Origin: an uncultured Treponema sp. | GTDB taxonomy: Bacteria; Spirochaetota; Spirochaetia; Treponematales; Treponemataceae | Assembly: GCA_937890485.1 (NCBI GenBank) | Contig: CALBXN010000119.1 | Span: 109,323 to 173,322 of the forward strand | DNA: 64,000 nt | Reading direction: 5' to 3' | Shown here: positions 7,646 through 17,013 of the stretch, piece after piece | Numbering within the stretch: the stretch's first letter is position 1 | Layout: every line of letters starts with the position of its first letter | Translations under genes and position numbers: made by a program | The notes under the pieces: generated by a model | The model's input: the letters and a program-made list of their open reading frames with translations, nothing else | Database searches by the model: none | What the model was told of the DNA's origin: nothing

Positions 7646-8329
7646 ATGATATTTGTGACAGGCGATACTCATATGCCAATAGACAAGGAAAAATTGACTG
7701 CACGTATCTTTGATCACAGAGGGATGACTAAAGATGATTACGTAATTATTTGTGGCGATTTTGGTGGTGTATGGGATTATAGAGGAGAAAGTCGAGAAGA
7801 AAAGTATTGGCTTGATTGGTTAGAAAATAAGCCATTTACAACTCTTTTTGTAGACGGAAACCATGAGTGTTTTCCACGATTGAACGCTTATCCAGTTGAA
7901 GAATGGAATGGTGGTAAAGTTCATAAAATTCGTCCATCAGTAATTCATTTAATGCGTGGTCAGGTATTTACTATTGATGGAAAGAAATTTTTTACAATGG
8001 GTGGAGCTTCATCACATGACAAAGAATATCGAAAGGAAGGGTATTCTTGGTGGAAAGAAGAACTTCCATCAATGGAAGAATACGAAGAAGCATTAAACAA
8101 CTTAGAGAAACATGATTATAAAGTTGATTATGTAATTACACATTGTATGCCGGATAATGTACAACATAAAATTGCATATTGGTATGAACATGATCAGCTT
8201 ACAAATTTCTTATTCACAATTGATAAGGATTTGGATTATACACATTGGTATAGTGGGCATTATCATAAATCAGAAGCAATAGATGAAAAACATACGATTT
8301 TATATAATAGTATTGAAAGAATCTGTTGA
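7646..8329 (+). CDS. Metallophosphoesterase
   Basis: All five motifs of the calcineurin-like phosphoesterase fold are present in order: GDTH (residue 6), CGDFGG, GNHE (about 72), THCMP and GHYH near the C-terminus. These bind two metal ions. At 227 residues it is a single-domain enzyme that could act on phosphodiesters or phosphoprotein. The stop overlaps the -35 of the next promoter. Confidence 0.88.
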   Translation: MIFVTGDTHMPIDKEKLTARIFDHRGMTKDDYVIICGDFGGVWDYRGESREEKYWLDWLENKPFTTLFVDGNHECFPRLNAYPVEEWNGGKVHKIRPSVIHLMRGQVFTIDGKKFFTMGGASSHDKEYRKEGYSWWKEELPSMEEYEEALNNLEKHDYKVDYVITHCMPDNVQHKIAYWYEHDQLTNFLFTIDKDLDYTHWYSGHYHKSEAIDEKHTILYNSIERIC

Positions 8330-8353
8330 CAAATTTGAAATTTATGATATTAT
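8326..8353 (+). promoter_or_regulatory. Sigma70-type promoter, first of a tandem pair
   Basis: TTGACA (8326-8331), 16-nt spacer, TATTAT (8348-8353), followed at once by the dispersed motif AAACAAACAAAAATAATG. Confidence 0.75.
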
Positions 8354-8373
8354 ATAAACAAACAAAAATAATG

Positions 8374-8402
8374 TTGACAATATGTTGAATATGTGATAAT
8401 AT
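8374..8402 (+). promoter_or_regulatory. Sigma70-type promoter, second of a tandem pair
   Basis: TTGACA (8374-8379), 17-nt spacer, TAATAT (8397-8402), 21 nt before the ATG at 8423. Two promoters 48 nt apart suggest strong or differently timed expression of the genes from 8423. Confidence 0.75.
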
Positions 8403-8422
8403 AATAAGCGAGGTAAGGAAAA

Positions 8423-8611
8423 ATGAAAAATATTCTAAATTGCAAACCGACAAAAAATGAAATCAAATTTAATAAGCTGCTGAGAAATACTAAAAAGTTA
8501 TCAATGGCAGAATTAATTGAAGAAGGAGAAAAGGCATTTCAGGATGCAGTAAACGAAAGACGCAAAAAGCGTGAACGCAAAAAGAAACTGAAAGCCCTCG
8601 AAGAAAAGTAA
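8423..8611 (+). CDS. Small very basic protein, 62 aa
   Basis: The C-terminal half is a run of K/R/E (RRKKRERKKKLKALEEK) and the N-terminus is helix-prone. It could bind nucleic acid. It lies right after a tandem promoter and its stop overlaps the next start. No family recognised. Confidence 0.55.
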   Translation: MKNILNCKPTKNEIKFNKLLRNTKKLSMAELIEEGEKAFQDAVNERRKKRERKKKLKALEEK

Positions 8612-8899
8612 TTGAAAATTCTCTTTTTCATTATTGTTATATTGGGATTCGTTTATGGAATGGAGTATTTTAGATTTCGAGAAAAATACTATACAAAAGA
8701 TGATTCAATCCCAGTTGGTACATATATTATAGCGATTAAGTGGTGGAATATCAAGTTTAATTGGTATACACGAAAATCAGATTGGTTTGTAAGTTTTGAA
8801 ATAACAATTATAACAAACATTAAGAAGAAAAAGCGAAAAGAATACAGTATGGTATTTAGTAATACAGGTATAAGAACCTGTATTGTAAATATAAATTAA
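8612..8899 (+). CDS. Small membrane protein, 95 aa
   Basis: It begins with TTG directly after the preceding stop. The first 18 residues are strongly hydrophobic (ILFFIIVILGFVYG), followed by a basic, aromatic soluble part. Probably a single-pass membrane protein. Function unknown. Confidence 0.5.
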   Translation: MKILFFIIVILGFVYGMEYFRFREKYYTKDDSIPVGTYIIAIKWWNIKFNWYTRKSDWFVSFEITIITNIKKKKRKEYSMVFSNTGIRTCIVNIN

Positions 8900-8929
8900 A
8901 CAAACAATAATAAAGTTAAAGAAAGGAAC

Positions 8930-11557
8930 ATGAAAGACATGAACAAAGGATTGACGAGTGCACAAGTGCTCGAAAACAGACAGAAGTATGGAACTAACAA
9001 ATTACCAGAAAAGAAATTGAAAACACCATTTCAGTTCTTTATGGAAACATTTGAGGATAAGCTGAATTTGATTCTTCTTGGTATGATGATCGTATTCACT
9101 GTCCTGGCAGTATTTGGACAAGGTTCATACTCTGAGCCAATTGGTGTAGGTGTAGTTTTACTTGCTATTGCGATTATTGGTATGAACAATGGCGTAAAGA
9201 GCCAGAAGAACACCAAAGAACTAAAAGACAGAACATCAATTCATTATTGTAATGTAATGAGAGATGGAAGAGTAACAAGAATTAATTCAAATGATATTGT
9301 AGTTGGAGATTTGATTATCATTCAGTCAGGCGAAGGAATTTATGCTGATGGTTTTCTAGTCGATGGAAGAGTTAAGGTTGATAACTCAGTACTAAACGGA
9401 GAATCAGAAGATTGCAAGAAAACAGCATGGACTGATGAAGAAAATGCACCTATTAAAATGGGTGGTAAGAGAGTAGCAAATTCAAATGATTATGTTGATG
9501 CTCACAGCTTATTTGCTGGAACAACAATCACAGACGGTGAAGGCAAGATGATTGTAACAAATGTTGGTGTAAACACAGTAAATGGACAGACAATCGCAAC
9601 GATTGATGAAATCGAAGAGCAGAAAACTTCACTTGAAATTCAGTTAGATGAACTTGCAGATCAGATTAGTAAATTTGGTTATATCGGTGCAAGTATCATT
9701 GTAGTAGCACTTTTAGTAACAAACATTATTCAGTTTGGTGGAATCGCAGAATATCTCGATCTTGGATGGATTGGAATTCTTAAAGATATTCTTACAATCG
9801 CCGTAACAGCTCTTACGATTATTGTAGCAGCAGTTCCAGAAGGACTACCACTTATTATTAATATTATTACAGCACAGAATGCTAAAGTTATGATTAAACA
9901 TAACGTATTGGCTAAACATACAAACAAGATTCCTGAAGCCGGAAATATTCAGCTTCTTTGTACCGATAAAACAGGAACACTTACAGTAGGAAAACTTACA
10001 CCTGTTTATAATGTACTCGGTAATGGGGCAGAACTGGTAAAAGGTAGCAGCGTTGGAACACTTTTCAATATGAATGTTATCTTGAATAGTAGTGCAATGT
10101 TTGACGAATCAGGAAGTATTGTAGGTGGCAACGCCACAGAAAGAGCATTGCTTTCAATGGTAACACCAGAGGAATTTGCTCAGATAAAAGGAAATGTAAC
10201 AGTAACTAACAAACAGAATTTCAACAGTGCTAATAAATACAGTGCAGTTGAAACAAATGGAAATAAAATCATCACCTATTATAAAGGTGCTCCTGAAAAA
10301 TTAATTGCAGTAGCAAAATATTATGAGGGAGAAAATGGTGTAGTAGAATTAAACAAAGAAGAAATCACAGAAAAAATCAAAGGATTCACCTCTCAGGCGA
10401 TGCGTGTAATCGCAACAGGTTATAGCAATAGCCCACTTGTTGAAAATACACTTCCAGAAGATTTAGTAATTACTTCTTTAGTTGCTATCAGAGATGATGT
10501 ACGTCCAGAAGTTCCAGAGGCAGTAAGAAAAATGCATGAAGCTGGTGTACAAGTAATGATGGTAACAGGTGACGTACTTGATACGGCAGTAGCAATTGCA
10601 AAAGATGCTGGTTTACTTACAGAAGAAACAGACATTTCAATGTCAGCAATTGATTTTGATAACTTGTCAGATGAAGAAGCAAAAGAAAAACTTCCGTATA
10701 TTAAGGTTATTGCAAGAGCAACACCAAACACGAAATTAAGAATTGTTAAACTTGCACAGGAATTAGGATTATGTGTAGGTATGACAGGGGATGGAACAAA
10801 TGATGCTCCGGCACTGAAAGCAGCAGATGTTGGATTCTCGATGGGATCTGGTACGGATGTATGTAAAGAAGCTGGAGATATCATTATCACAGATGATAAC
10901 TTTGTAAGTATTTCACATGCAGTACTTCTTGGAAGAACATTCATGCACAACGTAATGAAATTCCTTAAATTCCAGTTACCAATTAATGTGAGTTTAGTAC
11001 TTATGAGTATCTTATTCCCTATCTTAGTAGGAGTTGAAGCTATCGCAGCAGTACAGATTCTTGTAATTAATATTGTAATGGATTCGCTTAACTCACTTGC
11101 ATTTGGTGGAGAACCAGCAAAAGACGAGTATATGAAGGAAAAACCTATTCCGAAAGGTTCAAAACTTTTGTCAAAAGAAACTCTTGGACAAATTGGTGTG
11201 TCAGTTGTAGGTTTCTTGGTAGTATTTGGACTTACATTACTTCCTCCAATTAGAAACATTTTTGGTAGTGAAGAAGTTTATGCAACAGCAAGATTCGCAT
11301 TACTTGTAATCATGGCAACGTTAAACGGATTTAATATCAGAACAGACGGATTAAATCTTTTTGAAGGAATTGGTAAGAATAAAATGTTTATTAAGATCGC
11401 AATTTGTATTTTTGCATTAACATTCGTATTGGCACAGTTCGGTGGGGCAATCATGGGATGTGCAGCAATGAATATAGTACAGTGGGCAACAGTAGTTATT
11501 TTTGCACTGTTAATTATTCCAGTAGATCTTATTCGTAAAGTGATTATCAAAAAATAA
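8930..11557 (+). CDS. P-type ATPase, Ca2+-transporting (P2) type
   Basis: 875 residues with the full P-type layout. An N-terminal cation ATPase domain is followed by PEGLPL in the ion-binding helix (about residue 302), the phosphorylation site DKTGTLT (about 345), VTGD and GDGTNDAPALK (about 618), then six C-terminal membrane helices. PEGLP and overall length point to SERCA/PMCA-like Ca2+ pumps in the host membrane. Such pumps are known partners of TerD-type proteins, and three terD genes follow directly. A complete Ca2+ ATPase is unusual cargo for a phage. GAAAGGAA precedes the start. Confidence 0.93.
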   Translation: MKDMNKGLTSAQVLENRQKYGTNKLPEKKLKTPFQFFMETFEDKLNLILLGMMIVFTVLAVFGQGSYSEPIGVGVVLLAIAIIGMNNGVKSQKNTKELKDRTSIHYCNVMRDGRVTRINSNDIVVGDLIIIQSGEGIYADGFLVDGRVKVDNSVLNGESEDCKKTAWTDEENAPIKMGGKRVANSNDYVDAHSLFAGTTITDGEGKMIVTNVGVNTVNGQTIATIDEIEEQKTSLEIQLDELADQISKFGYIGASIIVVALLVTNIIQFGGIAEYLDLGWIGILKDILTIAVTALTIIVAAVPEGLPLIINIITAQNAKVMIKHNVLAKHTNKIPEAGNIQLLCTDKTGTLTVGKLTPVYNVLGNGAELVKGSSVGTLFNMNVILNSSAMFDESGSIVGGNATERALLSMVTPEEFAQIKGNVTVTNKQNFNSANKYSAVETNGNKIITYYKGAPEKLIAVAKYYEGENGVVELNKEEITEKIKGFTSQAMRVIATGYSNSPLVENTLPEDLVITSLVAIRDDVRPEVPEAVRKMHEAGVQVMMVTGDVLDTAVAIAKDAGLLTEETDISMSAIDFDNLSDEEAKEKLPYIKVIARATPNTKLRIVKLAQELGLCVGMTGDGTNDAPALKAADVGFSMGSGTDVCKEAGDIIITDDNFVSISHAVLLGRTFMHNVMKFLKFQLPINVSLVLMSILFPILVGVEAIAAVQILVINIVMDSLNSLAFGGEPAKDEYMKEKPIPKGSKLLSKETLGQIGVSVVGFLVVFGLTLLPPIRNIFGSEEVYATARFALLVIMATLNGFNIRTDGLNLFEGIGKNKMFIKIAICIFALTFVLAQFGGAIMGCAAMNIVQWATVVIFALLIIPVDLIRKVIIKK

Positions 11558-11569
11558 TAAAGTTAATAG

Positions 11570-11596
11570 TGGTGCATGAGAATGGCTTGTGCACCA
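11570..11596 (+). terminator. Hairpin between ATPase and terD genes
   Basis: TGGTGCA (11570-11576) pairs with TGCACCA (11590-11596). There is no T-run after it, so it may be a partial terminator or an mRNA-processing/stability hairpin rather than a strong stop. Confidence 0.45.
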
Positions 11597-11632
11597 TTAA
11601 AATAAAAAGTTCAAAAGAAAGAGGTAAAAAGA

Positions 11633-12208
11633 ATGGAACATGTAAATTTAGTAAAAGGGCAGAGAGCAGATTTAACAAAGGGAAATCCGGGACTTAACAA
11701 TGTACTTATTGGACTTGGCTGGGATGTAAACAGATATGATGGTGATAGTTTCGATTTAGATGCTTCGGTTTTCCTGTTGGCAGCCAATGAAAAAGTAAGA
11801 AAAGCAAACGATTTTGTGTTCTTCAATAATATGAGACATGAAAGTGGTGCAGTAACACTCAGCGGTGATAATCGTACTGGTGAAGGTTCAGGCGATGACG
11901 AAAAGATTAAAATTGATTTATCAAAAATCCCTACAGATATCGAAAAAATTGATATTGTTATCACAATTTATGATGCAGAAAATCGTTTACAGAACTTTGG
12001 CATGGTAGCCAATGCGTTTGTGAGAGTTGTTGACGAAACAGCCAACAAAGAACTATTAAGATTCGATCTTTCAGAAGAATCATCAACAAAGACTGGTGTT
12101 GTTATGGGTAGACTCTACAGATACAACGGTGAATGGAAATTCCAGGCAGTAGGCGATGGTTACGATGGTGGTCTTGAAGCGATTTGTAATAATTATGGAA
12201 TTCAGTAA
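11633..12208 (+). CDS. TerD-family protein 1
   Basis: A full TerD domain of 191 residues. It has the N-terminal GLGWD signature, DLDASVFLL, and the acidic Ca2+-binding loop GDNRTGEGSGDDE near residue 85, followed by IVITIYDAENRLQNFGMV. TerD proteins bind Ca2+ and belong to the Ter stress system known for tellurite and phage resistance; their exact mechanism is unsettled. GAGGTAAAAAG precedes the ATG. First of three tandem paralogues. Confidence 0.93.
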   Translation: MEHVNLVKGQRADLTKGNPGLNNVLIGLGWDVNRYDGDSFDLDASVFLLAANEKVRKANDFVFFNNMRHESGAVTLSGDNRTGEGSGDDEKIKIDLSKIPTDIEKIDIVITIYDAENRLQNFGMVANAFVRVVDETANKELLRFDLSEESSTKTGVVMGRLYRYNGEWKFQAVGDGYDGGLEAICNNYGIQ

Positions 12209-12235
12209 AAAGTTAAATAAGAAGGAGAAAAAGAT

Positions 12236-12868
12236 ATGGCAGTAAGTTTAAAGAAAAATGAATCAGTAAGTCTTTCAAAGGCAGTGGAAGAACTTGCGAA
12301 TTTAACAATTGGATTAGGTTGGGATGTGGCAAAACGTGGTCATAGTATCGACTGTGATTCTTCTGTTATTGTATTAACAGGAAATAATAAACCTAAATCA
12401 AAAGGAATGCTTGGTGGACTTTTCAAAAAAGCAGAAGAAAATACAGGAGTAGGAACATTACAGCGTACAAGTGATGTTGTTTACTTCGGAAATCGCAGAC
12501 ATTCAAGTGGATGTATTTATCATAATGGCGATAATCTGACTGGTGCTGGCGATGGTGATGATGAACAGATTAATGTAAATCTTAAGGATATGCCAGCCGA
12601 TGTTAAGAGAATTGTTGTGGTTGTTAATATCTATGCTTGCAGAAGTAGAGGACAGCATTTCGGAATGATTGACAATTGCTATGCAAGAATTGTTGATAAT
12701 GGAACAAGAAAAGAAATTTGTCGTTATAATCTATCAGAAGATTACAGTGGAAAGACTGCAATGATTCTTGGTGAATTATATAGAGAAAATAATGAATGGC
12801 ACTTTAAAGCCATTGGGGAAGGAACTACTGACGCAGATATTAAGAGTCTTGCTGCAAGATATGAATAA
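12236..12868 (+). CDS. TerD-family protein 2
   Basis: Same domain (GLGWDVA, DCDSSVIVL, GDNLTGAGDGDDEQI, QHFGMIDN) but with an insertion of about 20 residues (residues 55-77, KSKGMLGGLFKKAEENTGVG) between strands, as in TerZ-like members. AGAAGGAG precedes the start. Probably acts together with the flanking TerD proteins. Confidence 0.92.
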   Translation: MAVSLKKNESVSLSKAVEELANLTIGLGWDVAKRGHSIDCDSSVIVLTGNNKPKSKGMLGGLFKKAEENTGVGTLQRTSDVVYFGNRRHSSGCIYHNGDNLTGAGDGDDEQINVNLKDMPADVKRIVVVVNIYACRSRGQHFGMIDNCYARIVDNGTRKEICRYNLSEDYSGKTAMILGELYRENNEWHFKAIGEGTTDADIKSLAARYE

Positions 12869-12879
12869 GGAGGAACAAG

Positions 12880-13458
12880 ATGTCTGTAAGCCTTAGTAAA
12901 AATGAAAAGGTGGCACTGTCAAAAGATAACAGTGTCACCAAAGTTAAAGTTTGTTTAGGGTGGGAAACTGCCAAATATGATGATGATGGAGATTTCGACT
13001 TAGATTCCTCTTGTTTTGCAATTCAGAAAAATGGAATGACACGTTGCGATGAAGATTTTGTATTCTATGGGAATCTTAAACACCCTAGTGGTGCAATTAC
13101 ACATACTGGAGATGATCTCGTTGGTGGTGGCAATAAGGATAATGAAGTAATCTTAGTTGATTTATCTAAAGTTCCAAAGTATGTAGAGAGAATTGTATTC
13201 ACCACAACAATTTTTGAAGCAGAACGTAGAATGCAGAATTTTGGCATGGTGAATAACTCATTTATTCGTGTAGTAGATGATACTACTGGTAAAGAAATCC
13301 TTCGTTATGATTTAAAAGAAACGTTTGATTCGGAAACTGCAGTTATTGTCGGAGAAATCTATAAAGATGGAAATGGATGGAAATTCAAGGCTATTGGAGA
13401 AGGTTTTGATGGTGGACTTGCTAAAATATGTGATAAGTTTGGTATTGAAGTAGAGTAA
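12880..13458 (+). CDS. TerD-family protein 3
   Basis: 192 residues with GWETAKYDDDGDFDLDSS, the loop GDDLVGGGNKDNE and MQNFGMVNNS, the TerD hallmarks. The calcium loop has N/D exchanges compared with copy 1, so affinity may differ. It lies 11 nt after copy 2 behind AAGGAGG. The three copies look like an old duplication, diverged in sequence. Confidence 0.92.
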   Translation: MSVSLSKNEKVALSKDNSVTKVKVCLGWETAKYDDDGDFDLDSSCFAIQKNGMTRCDEDFVFYGNLKHPSGAITHTGDDLVGGGNKDNEVILVDLSKVPKYVERIVFTTTIFEAERRMQNFGMVNNSFIRVVDDTTGKEILRYDLKETFDSETAVIVGEIYKDGNGWKFKAIGEGFDGGLAKICDKFGIEVE

Positions 13459-13472
13459 GGAGAAACAAGAAT

Positions 13473-14222
13473 ATGACAAATACTATGTTTATTATCGGTG
13501 TAATTATTGTGTTGGTTGTAATTGCATTAATTTTAAATAAACCAATGAGACAGCAGTTACTTATTAAGTTTCGTGGAAGAACAGAACAGATTGCACGTAA
13601 TGATGCCTCTACACCTGAAGGTGCAGCAGATTATTTCAATAATGCTATCAGAGAAAAAGAAAATTTGTATGGTAGTGCAAATCGCTCATATACAGAAATC
13701 TCAGGTAAGTTAGATGAAACAGAAAAAGAGCAGTATCTTCTCAAAAAGGAACTTATGAAGGTTGACAAACAGATTGGTGATTGCTTAGATGCAAATGATG
13801 AAGATACAGCAAGAACATATGCAATGCGAAAAGTGACTATTTCAGAAAAAATTGAAATTCTTGATGAAACTATTGTTGAGTTAAGAAAAGCAAAAGAGCA
13901 GCAGGAAGAAATTCGTGATGCAATTAAGTCTGAATTAGATGCACTCAAAGAAGAAAAGGAACGTACAATTTATCGTTTAGAAGCAGACCAGCAGATTATC
14001 AGACTTCACGAAGGAATGAACACAGAAGCAAGCACAAGCGAAAGTGATCGTATGCTTGAAAGAGTGCGTGAAGGTGCGAAAAAAACACGTGAAAGAGCTG
14101 CCGGATCTCAGATTGCATATGATACAAGTGCAACAGCACAGAATCGTAGATTAGAAGCAGCAGAAAGAGAAAGAGAAGCACAGAATGTCCTTGATAGCTT
14201 CAAGCGTCAGAGGGGTAAATAA
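13473..14222 (+). CDS. PspA/IM30-like membrane-anchored coiled-coil protein
   Basis: An N-terminal transmembrane helix (about residues 5-21) is followed by a long, nearly unbroken coiled coil (residues 60-250) rich in E, K, R and Q, with the general pattern of PspA/Vipp1 proteins. Those proteins protect membranes under stress and occur in Ter gene neighbourhoods. True PspA lacks the N-terminal membrane helix, so this is a variant. It lies in the terD operon. Confidence 0.7.
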   Translation: MTNTMFIIGVIIVLVVIALILNKPMRQQLLIKFRGRTEQIARNDASTPEGAADYFNNAIREKENLYGSANRSYTEISGKLDETEKEQYLLKKELMKVDKQIGDCLDANDEDTARTYAMRKVTISEKIEILDETIVELRKAKEQQEEIRDAIKSELDALKEEKERTIYRLEADQQIIRLHEGMNTEASTSESDRMLERVREGAKKTRERAAGSQIAYDTSATAQNRRLEAAEREREAQNVLDSFKRQRGK

Positions 14223-14223
14223 A

Positions 14224-14313
14224 TTGATAGTATTAAATATCGGTGTATTTGTTATGATTCTTGCAGTAACATTTGGTGCTGGATTTATCTTTGGAAGAAA
14301 GAAAAGGAAATAA
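14224..14313 (+). CDS. Tiny membrane peptide, 29 aa
   Basis: A TTG-initiated frame directly after the PspA-like gene encodes one hydrophobic helix (GVFVMILAVTFGAGFIFG) with a basic tail GRKKRK, i.e. a classic single-pass micropeptide. GGGGT lies 6 nt before the TTG. It ends just before a terminator. It may partner with the membrane-anchored coiled coil. Confidence 0.45.
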   Translation: MIVLNIGVFVMILAVTFGAGFIFGRKKRK

Positions 14314-14317
14314 AAAA

Positions 14318-14352
14318 TATATAGTAGTCAGGTGACTGGCTACTATATTTTC
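14318..14352 (+). terminator. Intrinsic terminator of the ter operon
   Basis: ATATAGTAG (14319-14327) pairs with CTACTATAT (14340-14348), followed by TTTTC. It ends the unit that runs from the ATPase or terD genes. Confidence 0.75.
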
Positions 14353-14367
14353 AAATAGGTGACTGTT

Positions 14368-14844
14368 ATGAAAAAACTCGATCCGAATTTGGATGGCAAA
14401 ACACATATTAATGTGTATAGTGGGAGCAGAACAGAGCTTGGCAGAATGTTAAGCAATTTTTACAGAGAGAAGATTTTGACTAAAGATGGAGAATTCATGT
14501 CAGTTGAAGCATATTGGTTTTGGCTTGGAATTTCTCCAGATTGTGAATTTAGGGATAGTCTGCGTGACTTATCTGGATATGAGGCGAAAAAGTGTGGCAC
14601 ACAATTACGTACTGCATACCCAGGAGAGCCTATTGAAGATTTCGAGGATCGTATAATTAGAGCCATTTGGTTCAAAGTGAAACGGCATGTAGATTTATTT
14701 TTGCCGGAATATGAAAATCTTCCACTAAAGCATTATTATGTATACGGAAAAGGAACAATAAAAGACGTGTACGGAAAGTATTGGTGGATGATAGAGGCAC
14801 AAGAGAAAATGAAAGCATACATATACAGAGAGGTACGGAAATGA
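14368..14844 (+). CDS. NADAR-like domain protein
   Basis: The N-terminal half reads INVYSGSRTELGRMLSNFYR, then a short insertion, then SVEAYWFWL. This follows the NADAR (YbiA) signature pattern 'LSNF...dG..f.SvEay'. NADAR proteins act on ADP-ribose or N-glycosidic bonds in NAD and riboflavin metabolism. The C-terminus contains KYWWMIEAQEKMKAY. The ATG at 14368 (AGGTG 7 nt upstream) is preferred to the upstream GTG. Its stop overlaps the next ATG. Assignment is by motif only and is moderate. Confidence 0.55.
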   Translation: MKKLDPNLDGKTHINVYSGSRTELGRMLSNFYREKILTKDGEFMSVEAYWFWLGISPDCEFRDSLRDLSGYEAKKCGTQLRTAYPGEPIEDFEDRIIRAIWFKVKRHVDLFLPEYENLPLKHYYVYGKGTIKDVYGKYWWMIEAQEKMKAYIYREVRK

Positions 14845-15464
14845 GAAAATTTATTGTATTGTTATGTGCAGTTCTTCTAACTTTATCAGTTGGAATTGGT
14901 GTCAATGCATCCAACGAAAATAAAAATGATGAAGTTGTTACTGTAACAAATAAACAACCAAAAATAAAAGAAGAAACCGTAGAAGTTAAAGGTGAAATGG
15001 TAAGGAAAACAACTGCACCTACTATAGAATCCACTATTGAATCTACGGAAGTAATCGAAGAAACAACGGTAGAACCAATTGAAACAGAAGTTGTAGCAAA
15101 ACCTTTATATACAGATGAAGAGTTATATGTATTGTCGCACGTGATTAATGGTGAAGCAGAAGGATGTTCGTGGGAAGAAAAGCTATGGGTTGGATCAGTT
15201 GTATTAAATAGAGTTGATAGTCATAGATATCCAGATACCATTTATGAGGTAGTGTTTGACAAAGGGCAATATGCTTGTACATGGGATGGAAATTATGACA
15301 AAGAGCCAATTCAAGAGTCAATTGATGCAGCTATTTATCTTTTAGAAAATGGTAGCGTTTTACCAAGATATGTAATTTTCCAGGCACAATTTAAACAAGG
15401 CAATGCAACATATGACGTGATAGGCAATACATATTTTTGTTATTACAAAGAGGACGTGGAATAA
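14841..15464 (+). CDS. Secreted SleB-type cell wall hydrolase
   Basis: A signal peptide (residues 1-23, KFIVLLCAVLLTLSVGIGV...NAS) is followed by a T/E-rich linker to about residue 90. A C-terminal domain of the SleB/Hydrolase_2 family follows: EELYVLSHVINGEAEGCSWEEK..VVLNRV, with the glutamate of the INGEAEG motif as probable catalytic residue. It would cut peptidoglycan outside the host membrane. The ATG at 14841 overlaps the upstream stop, and the signal peptide begins there. Confidence 0.82.
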   Translation: MRKFIVLLCAVLLTLSVGIGVNASNENKNDEVVTVTNKQPKIKEETVEVKGEMVRKTTAPTIESTIESTEVIEETTVEPIETEVVAKPLYTDEELYVLSHVINGEAEGCSWEEKLWVGSVVLNRVDSHRYPDTIYEVVFDKGQYACTWDGNYDKEPIQESIDAAIYLLENGSVLPRYVIFQAQFKQGNATYDVIGNTYFCYYKEDVE

Positions 15465-16610
15465 ATGAGCGAGTTAAATATGAATTGGGAAATCCTGGCG
15501 AATAAAGATTATGCATTTTTGACAGAGAACCCCCTCTTAAACAATAATATTATTCTTTTGACTTTGGGTGGTAGTCATGCGTATGGCACAAATAATGAGA
15601 ACAGCGATATTGATGTACGTGGTGTAATGTTTAATCCAATGAGCACATTGCTTGGGAATGGGGATTTTGAGCAGTTTGAAGATAAAAAGACTGACACAAC
15701 GGTTTATGGATTAAACAAGTACATTGGGCTGTTAATGAATTGCAATCCAAATGTTATTGAATCTTTAGGGTGTAAGCCGGAACATTATATTATTTTGACA
15801 AAAGAGGGGCAGCAGCTTCTTGATAACAGAAAAATGTTCCTATCAAGACGTGCTATTAATTCTTTTGGTGGATATGCAAATGCACAGTTACGAAGATTAC
15901 AAAATGCTTTAGCAAGAGATAATTACCCACAGGCAGAAAAAGAGAAACATATTCTAGGATCTATTACACATGCAATGGATAGTATTGTGCAAAGATATCA
16001 TAAAATTGATGGTAGACCTATCAATTATAGTTTTAGCAAGGATGATGGTGCGTTAGTACATGCGATGAAAGAGTATAATGCACGAATGCTGAATATGGAA
16101 CATTTCAAGAAGTTTGAATATGGTAGTATTTGTTTATACTTGGATGAATCCGAACGTGATGACATGGATGCAGAAGTATATATGAATGCGATTTTGCATC
16201 ATTATCCGTTAAGAGATTATAAAAGCATTTGGAATGAATTGAATACAATCGTAAAAGATTATGAAAAATTAGGCAAGAGAAATACAAAGAAAGATGACTT
16301 GCATTTGAACAAACATGCGATGCATCTTGTTCGCTTATATTTAATGTGTATTGATATTCTTACAAAAGAAGAAATCATTACATATCGTTCCGAAGAACAT
16401 GATTTATTAATGGATATTAGAAATGGAAAATTTCAAAAAGAAGATGGTGGTTATCGCCCTGAGTTTTTTGAAATGATTGATGATCTTGAAAATAAGATGG
16501 AAGATGCTGCAGAAAATACAAGTTTGCCATCAATGCCAAATCGTGAAGCAGTAGAAGAAATGTTAATTGAGATGAATAAGCAACATATTTTAGGATTGGA
16601 GAAAGAATAG
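15465..16610 (+). CDS. RlaP-type nucleotidyltransferase (RNA ligase-associated)
   Basis: The nucleotidyltransferase core GGSHAYGTNNENSDIDVRGV (G-S and D48/D50) and the long helical C-terminus fit RlaP (PF10127, polymerase-beta superfamily). This family is named for genes that sit beside RNA ligases in RNA repair operons. At 381 residues it is of family length. An RNA ligase, a Thg1-like enzyme and a CCA-adding enzyme lie within 12 kb, so a tRNA-repair role is a reasonable inference. Substrate unknown. Confidence 0.8.
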   Translation: MSELNMNWEILANKDYAFLTENPLLNNNIILLTLGGSHAYGTNNENSDIDVRGVMFNPMSTLLGNGDFEQFEDKKTDTTVYGLNKYIGLLMNCNPNVIESLGCKPEHYIILTKEGQQLLDNRKMFLSRRAINSFGGYANAQLRRLQNALARDNYPQAEKEKHILGSITHAMDSIVQRYHKIDGRPINYSFSKDDGALVHAMKEYNARMLNMEHFKKFEYGSICLYLDESERDDMDAEVYMNAILHHYPLRDYKSIWNELNTIVKDYEKLGKRNTKKDDLHLNKHAMHLVRLYLMCIDILTKEEIITYRSEEHDLLMDIRNGKFQKEDGGYRPEFFEMIDDLENKMEDAAENTSLPSMPNREAVEEMLIEMNKQHILGLEKE

Positions 16611-17005
16611 TGGAACAGAAGAACAAAGATGATTTGTTTAGCAAGCTAAATCGCCATATTGAAAGATGCGAAAAATGCCCTGGTTACAAAGTGTACTTTT
16701 ATATCAAAAAGGAAAATGCCAAGCAGTTTGTAGAAGATGTTATGAAAAATATAGTAGATAGAATCACTACGGAATATTGTATTGTTGCTGGGAAAGGTAT
16801 GACTATAAAATTTCCAAATGGTAGCATAATTGCTGCAAGAGCATTTGGGGAAGAATTGAGAGCAGTAAAAATGCATGTATTATTTGTTGATAATAAAATC
16901 AGAGAAAAGGAATTAAGATCAGTTGCTACAGGTTCAATCCTTCAGTATGAAACAGAAACAGGTGCATTTTTAACACCAAAGCCAATATTCTTTAACTTGG
17001 ATTAG
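16610..17005 (+). CDS. Unknown protein, 131 aa
   Basis: A GTG start overlaps the stop of the RlaP-like gene. Residues 15-25 carry CEKCPG. The middle (IVAGKGMTIKFPNGSIIAARA) resembles beta strands seen in ATPase folds, but there is no full P-loop. No family recognised with confidence. Confidence 0.55.
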   Translation: MEQKNKDDLFSKLNRHIERCEKCPGYKVYFYIKKENAKQFVEDVMKNIVDRITTEYCIVAGKGMTIKFPNGSIIAARAFGEELRAVKMHVLFVDNKIREKELRSVATGSILQYETETGAFLTPKPIFFNLD

Positions 17006-17013
17006 GTATTGAT

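Noticed and set aside
10420..11259. Long minus-strand ORF (279 aa) within the P-type ATPase gene
   Set aside because: It is an antisense shadow of a strongly conserved + strand gene and has no ribosome site or recognisable sequence.
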